Part shown: positions 56,238 through 64,000 of the stretch, piece after piece
How the letters are laid out: every line of letters begins with the position of its first letter
How positions within the stretch are numbered: the stretch's first letter is position 1
Assembly: GCA_944322345.1 (NCBI GenBank)
Contig: CALUOO010000013.1
Span: 1-64,000 of the forward strand
Length of the DNA: 64,000 nt
Direction of reading: 5' to 3'
From: an uncultured Bacteroides sp.
Lineage (GTDB): Bacteria; Bacteroidota; Bacteroidia; Bacteroidales; Bacteroidaceae
Translations under genes and position numbers: made by a program
Notes under the pieces: model-generated
What the model was told of the DNA's origin: nothing
Databases searched by the model: none
The model's input: the letters and a program-made list of their open reading frames with translations, nothing else

Positions 56238-57044
56238 ATGAAAAAAATATTATTCGCCACATTGTTGGTAATATCAATAGCTTGTTTTGGGCAGGATTCA
56301 CTATCTGTTGACTCCGTTCAGCCACTGAAGTCTCTTTCTAGTAGTCAAATAAGCGACACTACCAAGATAGCAGGAGATTCTGCTTATGTGAAAAAAGATT
56401 ATGCATTAGCTATTCAAATATACGAAGCATTGCTGAAAGAAGGAGAAGCGGCAGAGATTTATTATAATTTAGGAAATGCCTATTATAAGACTGGTGAAAT
56501 AGCGAAGGCAATTCTGAATTATGAGCGTGCACTGTTATTAAAACCTGGAAATAATGATATTCGTGCTAATTTGGAAATTGCTCGTTCAAAAACCTTAGAT
56601 AAAGTAGAGGCTATTCCTGAAATTTTCTTTGTGACGTGGATAAAATCTCTTATTAATTGTATTGGGGTTGATGTTTGGGCTGTATGGGGAATTATCTCAT
56701 TTTTGTTATTAATTTTCAGTCTTTATATTTTTATTTTTTCCAAGCAAATTTTACTAAAGAAGATTAGTTTCATTTCAGGAATTGCCTTTCTTATTATAAC
56801 TTTCTGTGCTAATATTTTTGCTCAGCAACAAAAAGAATATTTGACAAAGCGGACAAATGGAATTATTATGAGCCCAAGTATAACAGTAAGGAGTACCCCC
56901 AGTGAGAGTGGAACAAGTCTTTTTATTTTACATGAAGGGAGAAAAGTCTCTATAAAGGATAACTCGATGAAAGAGTGGAAAGAAATCCGATTGGAAGATG
57001 GTAAAGTAGGATGGATTCCAACTAATTCAATTGAGATTATTTAG
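56238..57044 (+). CDS. batE: Aerotolerance protein BatE (TPR, SH3-like)
   Basis: This 268-residue protein has a signal peptide (about 1-18), two TPR-like repeats (about 55-125), two membrane segments (about 150-200), and a C-terminal bacterial SH3-like domain (about 210-268, ITVRSTPSESGTSLFILHEG). It closes the bat operon and is followed by a strong terminator. Confidence 0.92.
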   Translation: MKKILFATLLVISIACFGQDSLSVDSVQPLKSLSSSQISDTTKIAGDSAYVKKDYALAIQIYEALLKEGEAAEIYYNLGNAYYKTGEIAKAILNYERALLLKPGNNDIRANLEIARSKTLDKVEAIPEIFFVTWIKSLINCIGVDVWAVWGIISFLLLIFSLYIFIFSKQILLKKISFISGIAFLIITFCANIFAQQQKEYLTKRTNGIIMSPSITVRSTPSESGTSLFILHEGRKVSIKDNSMKEWKEIRLEDGKVGWIPTNSIEII

Positions 57045-57064
57045 ACGTAGTTTAATTATTATAT

Positions 57065-57100
57065 AAAAAAGATTAAACAGTTTGTTTAATCTTTTTTTTT
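57065..57100 (+). terminator. Intrinsic terminator after the bat operon
   Basis: AAAAAAGATTAAAC and GTTTAATCTTTTTT form a 14-bp stem with a 5-nt loop, followed by a T-run to 57100. It begins 21 nt after the batE stop and looks usable on both strands. Confidence 0.93.
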
Positions 57101-57197
57101 ATATAAATTTATAGCCGGATACATTTATGCTTCATCTTGAAGTGAATAAATAGACTGTTATTCTGTTTAAAATGAAAAGATTAAGTTGTATTCAAAG

Positions 57198-57217
57198 CCC
57201 CATTTATATAAATGGGG
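57198..57217. promoter_or_regulatory. 20-bp perfect palindrome upstream of the small HTH-like gene
   Basis: CCCCATTTATATAAATGGGG is an exact palindrome, 56 nt ahead of the gene at 57274. It may be an operator for that protein or a leader hairpin. Confidence 0.7.
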
Positions 57218-57273
57218 TTGATGAACTTATTATAAATCAAATAAATTATTAACCATTAAATTTGTGAGACATC

Positions 57274-57558
57274 ATGAGGACAATTACATTTAATGAACTT
57301 CGTAAGATAAAAGATTCGTTGCCAAGTGGGAGTATGCACAGAATTGCAGATGAATTGGGATTACATGTGGATACAGTTAGAAACTTTTTTGGAGGGCATA
57401 ATTTTAAGGAAGGGAAAAGTGTAGGAATACATTTGGAACCAGGACCTGATGGTGGATTAGTGATGTTGGATGATACAACGGTACTTGATAGGGCATTAAA
57501 AATTTTGGATGAATTGAATATATCTATGCAAAAGGAAGAAAGTGCTAATCCAATTTAG
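57274..57558 (+). CDS. Small HTH-like protein, conserved hypothetical
   Basis: This 94-residue protein has a helix-turn-helix-like stretch in IADELGLHVDTVRNFFGG (about residues 23-40), where the second helix would read D-T-V-R-N-F-F. The C-terminal part holds LDRALKILDEL. I do not recognise a named family. It lies alone between two terminators and has a 20-bp palindrome upstream, so self-regulation is possible. Confidence 0.6.
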   Translation: MRTITFNELRKIKDSLPSGSMHRIADELGLHVDTVRNFFGGHNFKEGKSVGIHLEPGPDGGLVMLDDTTVLDRALKILDELNISMQKEESANPI

Positions 57559-57600
57559 TGGTTGTTATGTAGGAGAACATTCAGTAAATAGTATAAAATT

Positions 57601-57645
57601 AGCCAACTAATTCTCAATACTTTATGTATGAATTAGTTGGCTTTT
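57601..57645 (+). terminator. Intrinsic terminator after the small HTH-like gene
   Basis: AGCCAACTAATTC (57601-57613) pairs with GAATTAGTTGGCT (57630-57642) and is followed by TTT. A perfect 13-bp stem with a 16-nt loop. Confidence 0.9.
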
Positions 57646-57715
57646 TAGAATCTTTAGCTATTCTTCCGTAAATAAGGTTTGATGGCCAAAACGGGGAAAA
57701 TTTCCAAACCAAAAT

Positions 57716-58059
57716 ATGGTTAAGATACAAAATATTTCAGAAATTCATCCCACTTTGGGCTTTTCTGTGTTATTCTGGAAAGATAGTCAGTGCCTCCGTA
57801 ATGAGATTGCATTCCGTTTTGACATTGATTCCCTTCAGGTAGTGCTGGCTTCACACTGGAAATCTTACCTTGACAGCCTTCAAGTGTGCATAACCGATGA
57901 TGCCACATGCGTTTTCCTACGGATATGAAACTCCTCTGGGAAAGCCTTGGATGGTTCTATAGATATATCTGCAGGTATTGCGGGGAACTTGGTATAAGAC
58001 GTCTCCGCAACAATTACAGAAATGTGTTGGAGTCCTATCTGTCCGAATGCTTACGATAA
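57716..58059 (+). other. Unassigned tract with two small overlapping ORFs
   Basis: Between two terminators lies about 450 bp that I cannot assign. A 70-codon frame (57716-57928) is followed by a 44-codon frame (57925-58059) starting in its stop (ATGA). The second starts MKLLWESLGWFYRYIC and is rich in Arg, Cys and aromatics. Neither has a visible domain or a supported promoter. Base composition is more even than in the AT-rich flanks. The wider block is bounded by an 11-bp inverted repeat, ATTCAGTAAAT (57579-57589) and its complement (58155-58165). It may be a decayed element. Confidence 0.4.
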
Positions 58060-58094
58060 GAGTATATGAGAAAATTCAGTAAAATGACAATAAA

Positions 58095-58139
58095 AATGGC
58101 ATATGAAGTGATTATATTTTGTCATCTTCATATGCCATT
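58095..58139 (-). terminator. Intrinsic terminator after the nitroreductase gene
   Basis: AATGGCATATGAAG and CTTCATATGCCATT form a 14-bp stem with a 17-nt loop. On the minus strand it is followed by TTTTTA. It lies 35 nt after the nitroreductase stop. Confidence 0.85.
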
Positions 58140-58173
58140 ATATTTTCTAGGGACATTTACTGAATATCCCTAT

Positions 58174-58743
58174 TTATTTTATAATTGTTATTGTTGTGGT
58201 TTTTACGTTTTTCTTTTTAGGTATTAATGTTGAATCAGCATATCCTAATGCAACGCATCCATATACTTTATGGTTTTTAGGTACGCCTAATGAGGTAATA
58301 AATGAGCGCACTTCAGAATCATCGCATGTTGTTCCCAATTGATTTATCCAACATGAACCAATGCCTAATGAATTAGCGGCAAGAAACATGTTTTCGATGG
58401 CACATGCACAATCCATACTAGCCCACCAGTTTAGAGGTTCATTGGAAACAATGATTAGGGTAGAAGCATGATAATAGCAACAGTATGCCTCATTTTTACT
58501 TCTTTCTTGTAAGTGAGGATCATCGCTTTTTGAAAAAGCTTTTTTTATAAGTGAATTAAGTTGTCTTAGTTTTTTTGTATTTTGGATAGCTGTAAAATGC
58601 CATGTTTCTAAATGCATGCCATTAGGAGCGTAGGTTGCAGCTTCTAAGATTAATCCCAAATCTTCTTCTGAAATTTGACGATTGGTATAAGTACGTATAC
58701 TACGACGTCTTTTAATGCAATCTAGAACTTCATTAGTTTTCAT
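58174..58743 (-). CDS. Nitroreductase-family flavoprotein
   Basis: This 189-residue FMN-dependent oxidoreductase has the RRSIRTYTNRQI start that binds the FMN phosphate, APNGMHLETWHF, and GIGSCWINQLG in the C-terminal half. Family members reduce nitro groups, quinones or other acceptors with NAD(P)H; the substrate is unknown. It is the last gene of an apparent operon with yigZ and the HpaII-like gene. Confidence 0.9.
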   Translation of the reverse strand: MKTNEVLDCIKRRRSIRTYTNRQISEEDLGLILEAATYAPNGMHLETWHFTAIQNTKKLRQLNSLIKKAFSKSDDPHLQERSKNEAYCCYYHASTLIIVSNEPLNWWASMDCACAIENMFLAANSLGIGSCWINQLGTTCDDSEVRSFITSLGVPKNHKVYGCVALGYADSTLIPKKKNVKTTTITIIK

Positions 58744-58766
58744 ATTCTTATATTGTTTAGATATGT

Positions 58767-59852
58767 TTATCGCTTTATAAATCCAATTTTTGCATTTAAT
58801 TTGAAGTAATATTTTCCATTTTCACGTTCAAGAAAACCATATTTATCTTTATCTAATGAGCCTTTTTCTAAGCGAGTATTTTGAAAGAGAAATTCTTCCA
58901 TTATTTTTCTTTCTGATTTGTGATAACACATTATGTCTCCATCTCCATTCATGAATAATAAACCCTCAATAGCTGTATCTTCTCCTTTATACAGCTTTGC
59001 AGGGCGCATTCCTAATGTTAATGCTATAAGAAATTGTTTTATTTTATACTCATAGAACCCATGTTTGCTTATCAATTCATCTTTTATTTTTAAAGGATTT
59101 CTTTGTTTCATTATTTCTGTTAACTCAGAAATGCGAGTAATGCCATCTAAATGCATGGTACGCACCATTTCAGTGAGGATTCGTGGAAAATGCAAGTCTA
59201 TCATTTGTAGATTACATCTAAATATTCGATCTGCAACATCGGAATATCGAAGTATTCCTCCTAAACGCTCGATCATTAACATTCGCTCGGCTACTTCATT
59301 AGGTGACTGTGGCAAAGCATTTATTTTGTTTACTGTAGGAACAGCAAATTTTATACCTCCTTGTTCCAATTTGAGATTTGCAGTACGACCACCATCTAAT
59401 AGGGGATTCATGCTACTCAATCGTGAGCGCACATTAAATCCATGTAAAGTAGCTTTTGGATGCCAAAAAGATATAGAAAGATCTGTACGGTCTTTTGTTT
59501 CTGCTTCCAAATTGAATATATCAATTTCATTTAAAAAATCCTCAATGCCATCAGGAGAAAGAACATTATTTTGCTTAGCTTCTTTAACAGTGTGAATAAT
59601 TAAATGAGAAACTGTCTCCAAAGTGTTCCGGGATATATAATGCACTCCTTTCTCACTTTGCATTTTTATGTTTTTAGTTTCAATGAAATATTGCCGTGGC
59701 CCGTTATGTTCTTCTCGTTGAATCATTGCAATAGGCCAATAAGTGTCTGTTTTCATTGCTTCTGTTGTACCTAATGCAATAGTTCCATTTGCTAATAGTT
59801 TGAAAAAGGTGGCCAACTCACACCACTCTCTTTTAGTCGCTTCAAATGCCAT
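58767..59852 (-). CDS. HpaII-family restriction-endonuclease-like protein
   Basis: This 361-residue protein resembles the HpaII endonuclease group as I recall it: an N-terminal KREWCELATFFKLLANG (N-x-GEWSE-x-Y-like in HpaII), a middle FLNEIDIFNL, then DRTDLSISFWHP and HGFNVRSRLSS followed by LLDGGRTANL, which matches the D...G-F-x-(I/V)-K-S-x-L-x-S-x-x-x-L-L-N-x-G-(K/R)-T-T-N core. The usual catalytic Lys is replaced by Arg (NVRS). There is no DNA methyltransferase next to it; flanking genes are yigZ (18 bp) and a nitroreductase (23 bp). It may be inactive, a nickase, or bind modified DNA. The family call is from memory and should be tested. Confidence 0.6.
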   Translation of the reverse strand: MAFEATKREWCELATFFKLLANGTIALGTTEAMKTDTYWPIAMIQREEHNGPRQYFIETKNIKMQSEKGVHYISRNTLETVSHLIIHTVKEAKQNNVLSPDGIEDFLNEIDIFNLEAETKDRTDLSISFWHPKATLHGFNVRSRLSSMNPLLDGGRTANLKLEQGGIKFAVPTVNKINALPQSPNEVAERMLMIERLGGILRYSDVADRIFRCNLQMIDLHFPRILTEMVRTMHLDGITRISELTEIMKQRNPLKIKDELISKHGFYEYKIKQFLIALTLGMRPAKLYKGEDTAIEGLLFMNGDGDIMCYHKSERKIMEEFLFQNTRLEKGSLDKDKYGFLERENGKYYFKLNAKIGFIKR

Positions 59853-59870
59853 ATTTGTTAATTTAGATTA

Positions 59871-60470
59871 TCACTCACAAATTCTTACAGTCTTTACTTT
59901 TTCCAATCGTCTGCGTAATTCTGGCATCATGGAACGGCGTATGCTAAGAGTTATATTACAATCCATATCATATGATTGAGATATAATTTCAGGTCCTTCT
60001 TCCTTTACAATTCTCATAATATCATTTATAAAAGGGTATTCAAAAATAATAGTAATCTCTTCATTAACTGTTTTTTCTATGATTGTTGACGCTATAATCG
60101 CTTCGGCTGCGGCATTTCGATAAGCAACAATTAATCCACTTGTTCCTAGTTTAATTCCTCCAAAGTAACGAATGACAATAATTAAAATGTTTGTAAGTTC
60201 ATTTGAGTTAATTTGTCCAAGAATAGGTTTCCCTGCGGTACCTGAAGGTTCACCATTATCATTTGCACGAAAGTCTTTTCGGTCTGCTCCTAGCATATAT
60301 GCATAACAGATATGCCTCGCATCATAATATTTTTTTTGATATTCCTCAAGATGAGTTTTTACGTCATCTACAGAATGTACAGGCAATGCGATTGCTATAA
60401 ATTTACTTCGCTTTTCTATGAAGCTCCCTTCTGCAATCGTTAATATTGTTTTATAAGTATCTTCCACCAT
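59871..60470 (-). CDS. yigZ: YigZ/IMPACT-family protein
   Basis: This 199-residue protein has an N-terminal UPF0029 domain with FIEKRSKFIAIA, DARHICYAYMLG, NDNGEPSGTAGKPIL and VIRYFGGIKLGTSGL, plus a C-terminal DUF1949 (about 135-199). The family is widespread but its biochemical role is not settled. A -7 promoter box lies only 4 nt upstream of its ATG. Confidence 0.92.
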   Translation of the reverse strand: MVEDTYKTILTIAEGSFIEKRSKFIAIALPVHSVDDVKTHLEEYQKKYYDARHICYAYMLGADRKDFRANDNGEPSGTAGKPILGQINSNELTNILIIVIRYFGGIKLGTSGLIVAYRNAAAEAIIASTIIEKTVNEEITIIFEYPFINDIMRIVKEEGPEIISQSYDMDCNITLSIRRSMMPELRRRLEKVKTVRICE

Positions 60471-60474
60471 AATA

Positions 60475-60482
60475 CAAAGATA
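60475..60482 (-). promoter_or_regulatory. -7 promoter box abutting the yigZ start
   Basis: The minus strand reads TATCTTTG, an exact TAnnTTTG, ending 4 nt before the yigZ ATG. This would give a leaderless or nearly leaderless mRNA. No -33 box is evident. Confidence 0.5.
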
Positions 60483-60537
60483 TGAAAAATCCTCATTCCA
60501 TCATACTATCTTTTGCATAGAAAATGGAATGAGGATT
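60483..60537 (-). terminator. Intrinsic terminator after the DUF1015 gene
   Basis: AATCCTCATTCCAT and ATGGAATGAGGATT form a 14-bp stem; on the minus strand it is followed by TTTTT. It ends the serC-serA-DUF1015 unit about 40 nt after the stop. Confidence 0.88.
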
Positions 60538-60577
60538 AACAAAGTTTGGACGGCGGCAATAGATTTTATATTTTAGT

Positions 60578-61825
60578 TTAATTTAACTTGTGTATGATAA
60601 GTCCTGAACGGAGTTTGGGTTCAAACCATGTGGTTTTAGGGGGCATAATATTACCTGTATCTGCAATATCCATTAACTGTTTCATTGATACAGGGTATAA
60701 AGCTAATGCCATCTTCATTTCTCCATTATCTACTCTTTTTTTGAGCTCTTCTAGTCCACGAATTCCTCCAACAAAATCAATCCTTTTATCTGAACGTAAA
60801 TCCTTTATGCCAAGAATATTATCTAATATTAAATTAGAAGAGATTGTAACATCTAGTACTCCAATGGGATCATTGTCATCATATGTTTCTTTCTTGGCGG
60901 TCAAGCTATACCATTTTCCTTCTAGATATAGAGAAAAATTATGCAAACAGATAGGTTTATAATTTTCAGAGCCTTTATTCTCAATTACAAAATATTTACT
61001 TAGTGCAGTTAGGAAATCCTCTGTTGTAAGTCCATTCAAGTCTTTTACTAGTCGATTATAATCAATAATGGTTAATTGGCTTGCGGGGAAGCATACAGCC
61101 ATAAAATAATTATATTCTTCATTACCTTTATGGTTAGGATTTTCATTGGCTTTTTCTGCACCAACTAGTGCTGCTGCTGCTGAACGATGGTGCCCATCTG
61201 CAATATAAAGTGCTGCTATTTTAGAAAATTCACTTGTAATGGCTGATATGTCATTATCTTGATCTATAATCCAAAATGTGTGTTTAAATCCATCGTCAGG
61301 TGCAATAAAATCATAAATAGGTTGCTGTGTAACGTATCTTTGAATAATGGTGTTTAAAACTTCGTTGTCTGGATAAGCTAAGAAGACAGGTTCTATATTG
61401 GCATTATTCACACGCACATGTTTCATCCTATCTTCTTCTTTATCACGGCGTGTTAACTCATGCTTTTTTATTACTCCGTTAATATAATCGGGCACATATG
61501 CCCCAACTACCAGTCCATACTGTGTTTTACCATTCATGGTTTGAGCATAAATATAGTAGCAATCTTTAGAATCCTGAACAAGCCATCCCTTTTCTTGAAA
61601 TTTTTGAAAATTTTCTGCAGCCTTAGTATATACACGTTCGTCATGTTCATCTGTTCCTAAAGGGAAATCAATCTCAGGCCTAATAATGTGGTACAGTGAC
61701 ATTTCGTTTCCTGCAGCCTCTAGACGTGCTTCATCAGAATTTAATACATCATATGGGCGAGATACAATTTGTTCTATTATACTTTGGGGAGGTCTAAGAC
61801 CTCTAAAAGGTTTAATGGTAGCCAT
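60578..61825 (-). CDS. DUF1015 family protein
   Basis: This 415-residue conserved protein has the family hallmarks FRGLRPP near the start, SRPYDVL, ADGHHRSAAA near residue 210 and LRSDKRIDFVGG in the C-terminal half. No activity is established. It is often found next to serA/serC in Bacteroidetes, as here (57 bp after serA), suggesting a link to serine or phosphoserine metabolism. Confidence 0.9.
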   Translation of the reverse strand: MATIKPFRGLRPPQSIIEQIVSRPYDVLNSDEARLEAAGNEMSLYHIIRPEIDFPLGTDEHDERVYTKAAENFQKFQEKGWLVQDSKDCYYIYAQTMNGKTQYGLVVGAYVPDYINGVIKKHELTRRDKEEDRMKHVRVNNANIEPVFLAYPDNEVLNTIIQRYVTQQPIYDFIAPDDGFKHTFWIIDQDNDISAITSEFSKIAALYIADGHHRSAAAALVGAEKANENPNHKGNEEYNYFMAVCFPASQLTIIDYNRLVKDLNGLTTEDFLTALSKYFVIENKGSENYKPICLHNFSLYLEGKWYSLTAKKETYDDNDPIGVLDVTISSNLILDNILGIKDLRSDKRIDFVGGIRGLEELKKRVDNGEMKMALALYPVSMKQLMDIADTGNIMPPKTTWFEPKLRSGLIIHKLN

Positions 61826-61840
61826 GGCATCAAATATTTA

Positions 61841-61880
61841 TTATTCATTGGCTAATATAAAAATATTAGCCAATGAATAA
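61841..61880. other. Perfect 18-bp hairpin between serA and the DUF1015 gene
   Basis: TTATTCATTGGCTAATAT (61841-61858) and its exact complement (61863-61880) surround a 4-nt loop. It begins 2 nt after the serA stop. There is no U-run on the minus strand, so it is more likely an RNA-processing or stability element than a terminator. Confidence 0.8.
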
Positions 61881-61882
61881 GA

Positions 61883-62806
61883 TTATTTTTTATTTACTCT
61901 AAATTTTTCACATCCGTTTTTAAAGAAATTTACAATTTGCTTGGCTGCTGCAATGCCCGCATTAATATTTGCTTCAGCAGTTTGTGCTCCCATTTTCTTT
62001 GGAGTAGAAAAGTAACGACCAACAAACTTTTCTACAAATTCTGAGTTATTAGTCGGAATGATATCTGTTATATATTTAAAATCTGTTCGTTCTTCCATCA
62101 ATTTTATTAGTTCCACTTCATTAATGACCTCTTTACGAGCCGTATTAACCAATATGGGGTTTAAAGGCATATTTTTCAATAAGGAATAATTAATTGAATT
62201 CTTGGTCTCGGGAGTTGCTGGAATATGAAGAGAAACAATCTGACATTTTTTGTATAAGTCTTCTGCGGAGTCAACAACATTTACTCCATCTTGCTCCATT
62301 ACTTCTTTAGGGCAAAAAGCATCATAAGTATATATTTCCATCCCAAATCCTTTAGCGATACGTGCTACAGTGCGTCCTACATTTCCGTACGCATGTATAC
62401 CTAGTTTTTTCCCTTTTAATTCAATACCTGATGTACCATTATAGAAATTGCGAACAGCATATATCATCATGCCTAAAGCTAGTTCAGCTACTGCATTAGC
62501 ATTTTGCCCAGGCGTATTCATAACGCATATATTGCGAGATGTTGCAGCATCTAAATCTATATTGTCATAACCAGCTCCAGCACGTACAATGAGTTGTAAA
62601 TTCTTTGCTGAATCCATTATTTCAGCATCAATGATATCACTACGAATAATGATAGCATTTGACTCTTTTACAGCATTTAAAAGTTCTGATTTATTTGTGT
62701 ATTTTTCTAATAAGACAAGCTCATAACCGGCAGCCTCAATTTCTTTACGGATGCCATCTATTGCAATTTTTGCGAAAGGCTTTTCTGTAGCTACAAGTAC
62801 TTTCAT
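61883..62806 (-). CDS. serA: D-3-phosphoglycerate dehydrogenase, short type III
   Basis: This 307-residue enzyme performs the first step of serine synthesis (3-phosphoglycerate to phosphohydroxypyruvate with NAD). It lacks the C-terminal ACT domain. The NAD loop is HAYGNVGRT, and the catalytic Arg is in NTARKE. Where most members have PHIGA, this protein reads TPKKMGA, so the usual catalytic His is missing and a Lys sits there. This matches the type IIIK form described for Entamoeba. It is followed by a hairpin and the DUF1015 gene and preceded by serC. Confidence 0.93.
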   Translation of the reverse strand: MKVLVATEKPFAKIAIDGIRKEIEAAGYELVLLEKYTNKSELLNAVKESNAIIIRSDIIDAEIMDSAKNLQLIVRAGAGYDNIDLDAATSRNICVMNTPGQNANAVAELALGMMIYAVRNFYNGTSGIELKGKKLGIHAYGNVGRTVARIAKGFGMEIYTYDAFCPKEVMEQDGVNVVDSAEDLYKKCQIVSLHIPATPETKNSINYSLLKNMPLNPILVNTARKEVINEVELIKLMEERTDFKYITDIIPTNNSEFVEKFVGRYFSTPKKMGAQTAEANINAGIAAAKQIVNFFKNGCEKFRVNKK

Positions 62807-62875
62807 AATTTTTTACTTTTGGATAATTATTTAGAACAGGCTTATACTATAAATTATAAACCTGTTTACTATATT

Positions 62876-63946
62876 TTATAAATGAAGTTTTTCAAATTCT
62901 TGCATGCAATCAACTAAAGCTTGTACACTTTCCTTGGGCAAAGCATTATAACAAGAAGCCCGGAAACCTCCTACAGAGCGGTGCCCCTTAATACCAACCA
63001 TTCCTTTTTCTGTTGCAAATCTTAAGAAATCAGGTTCCAAATCTTTATATTCTGATGCCATAACAAAGCATATATTCATACGTGAACGATCTTCTTTGGC
63101 TGCAGTTCCGATAAATAGTTTATTACGATCAATCTCATTATATAAAATTTCGGCTTTTTCAATAGCACGGCGTTCCATTTCTTTTACTCCTCCTTGTGCT
63201 TTAATCCAGCGAAGTGTTTGTAAAGCAGCATAAATTGGAACTACAGGTGGGGTATTAAACATGGAACCTCCATCAATGTGTGTTTGGTAATTTAACATTG
63301 TTGGTATATAGCGTGAAACTTTGCCTACAGCGTCATTTTTTACAATTACAAAAGTAACACCTGCTGGAGCTAAATTTTTTTGTGCCCCTCCGTAAATACA
63401 TATATATTTAGAAACATCAATAGGACGTGAAAAAATGTCAGATGACATGTCTGCAATCATAGGAATTGGAGAGTCAAGATCTTCTTTAAGTTCTGTGCCG
63501 AAAATTGTATTATTAGTTGTTATATGGAAATAATCAGCATCAGTTGGAATTGTATATTTTTTAGGAATATATGAGTAGTTGTCTTCGGCTGAAGATGCGA
63601 CTTCTACTACTTCTCCAAATCCTTTAGCTTCTTTCATAGCTTTTTTAGCCCACGTCCCTGTATTCAAATAAGCAGCTTTTTTCTCAAGAAAATTGTAAGG
63701 AACCATACAGAATTCTAGACTTGCTCCGCCTCCTAAAAATAGCACTGAATAACCATCTGGTATATTTAGTAATTCTTTAAATAATGCTACAGCTTCATCC
63801 ACTACTGGTTGAAAGTCTTTTGCTCGGTGACTGATTTCCATTAAAGAAAGCCCAGAATCATTAAAATTTACGATGGCTTTTGCTGTATTTTCTATTACTT
63901 CTTGTGGAAGTATAGATGGTCCTGCATTAAAGTTATGCTTTTTCAT
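62876..63946 (-). CDS. serC: Phosphoserine aminotransferase
   Basis: This 356-residue PLP enzyme transaminates phosphohydroxypyruvate to phosphoserine. The start [10 protein letters not shown] and [10 protein letters not shown] are family marks; the PLP lysine is probably in [14 protein letters not shown] near residue 194, and [12 protein letters not shown] is near the C-terminus. It is the first gene of the unit serC-serA-DUF1015. The promoter is not seen in the last 54 bases and may lie beyond the window edge. Confidence 0.96.
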   Translation of the reverse strand: MKKHNFNAGPSILPQEVIENTAKAIVNFNDSGLSLMEISHRAKDFQPVVDEAVALFKELLNIPDGYSVLFLGGGASLEFCMVPYNFLEKKAAYLNTGTWAKKAMKEAKGFGEVVEVASSAEDNYSYIPKKYTIPTDADYFHITTNNTIFGTELKEDLDSPIPMIADMSSDIFSRPIDVSKYICIYGGAQKNLAPAGVTFVIVKNDAVGKVSRYIPTMLNYQTHIDGGSMFNTPPVVPIYAALQTLRWIKAQGGVKEMERRAIEKAEILYNEIDRNKLFIGTAAKEDRSRMNICFVMASEYKDLEPDFLRFATEKGMVGIKGHRSVGGFRASCYNALPKESVQALVDCMQEFEKLHL

Positions 63947-64000
63947 TTGATTTTTGTTTTGGGTTTGACAATCTTTTTATTTATATCTTTTGATTGCGAA

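Overview
The window is a chromosomal segment of a Bacteroides-type bacterium (Bacteroidales). Evidence: promoters of the TTTG-N19-21-TAnnTTTG form instead of -35/-10 boxes, few Shine-Dalgarno sites, a bat (aerotolerance) operon, a tricorn-like protease, a TamL/TamB pair, HU-like proteins of the Bacteroidetes type, rpmB-rpmG followed by a DUF4295 gene, and a type III serA. The species cannot be settled from the sequence. There is no prophage, insertion sequence, rRNA or CRISPR array.

Layout. 1-430: four tRNAs (Gly-Leu-Leu-Gly, minus strand) with a near-perfect promoter. 497-4748 (minus): uvrD/pcrA helicase, a glycine-zipper lipoprotein and nspC (polyamine synthesis). 5127-5708: Fe/Mn superoxide dismutase. 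5969-12168: TPP riboswitch and the thiamine operon thiS-thiE-thiG-thiC-thiH-thiF plus a degenerate ThiE/TenI paralogue. 12413-14080: formate-THF ligase. 14258-16563: a Zn/Cd-type P1B ATPase with a Fur-family regulator. 16541-27222 (minus): the AddAB-type double-strand-break repair nuclease, split into addA (upstream) and addB (downstream) by an insert of four TonB-C-domain genes, a radical SAM enzyme and an HU-like gene. 27413-29677: a three-gene cassette, GNAT-like/IbrA-like PP-loop protein/IbrB-like ParB-domain protein. 29778-33083: tricorn-like protease. 33277-40110: convergent tamL-like and tamB. 40323-43571: tsaD and cinA, separated by about 1 kb holding a nested inverted-repeat element with a 58-bp pure A/T hairpin. 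43692-48121: ribosomal proteins, ftsY, rimO, HU, and an HU-transmembrane-LysM fusion. 48462-57044: moxR-bat operon. 57274-58139: a small HTH-like protein and an unassigned relic. 58174-63946 (minus): nitroreductase, an orphan HpaII-endonuclease-like protein, yigZ, DUF1015, serA and serC.

How the genes work together. The thi block makes both halves of thiamine phosphate by the anaerobic ThiH route and is governed by its riboswitch. AddA and AddB form one helicase-nuclease. TamL and TamB build the outer-membrane/periplasm transport path. MoxR, the DUF58 protein and BatA-E form an envelope complex. SerC and SerA are two of the three serine-biosynthesis steps.

Most unusual points: (1) the insert between addA and addB, where a radical SAM gene overlaps a TonB-domain gene that has an N-terminal C-x5-C-x3-C-x2-C motif and an in-frame stop; (2) the orphan HpaII-like protein with Arg where the catalytic Lys is expected; (3) the GNAT/IbrA/IbrB cassette; (4) the HU-LysM fusion; (5) the nested palindromic element at 41686-41906; (6) four 19-bp palindromic repeats in the leader of the HU-like gene. 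All family assignments come from reading the sequences; no database search was run.
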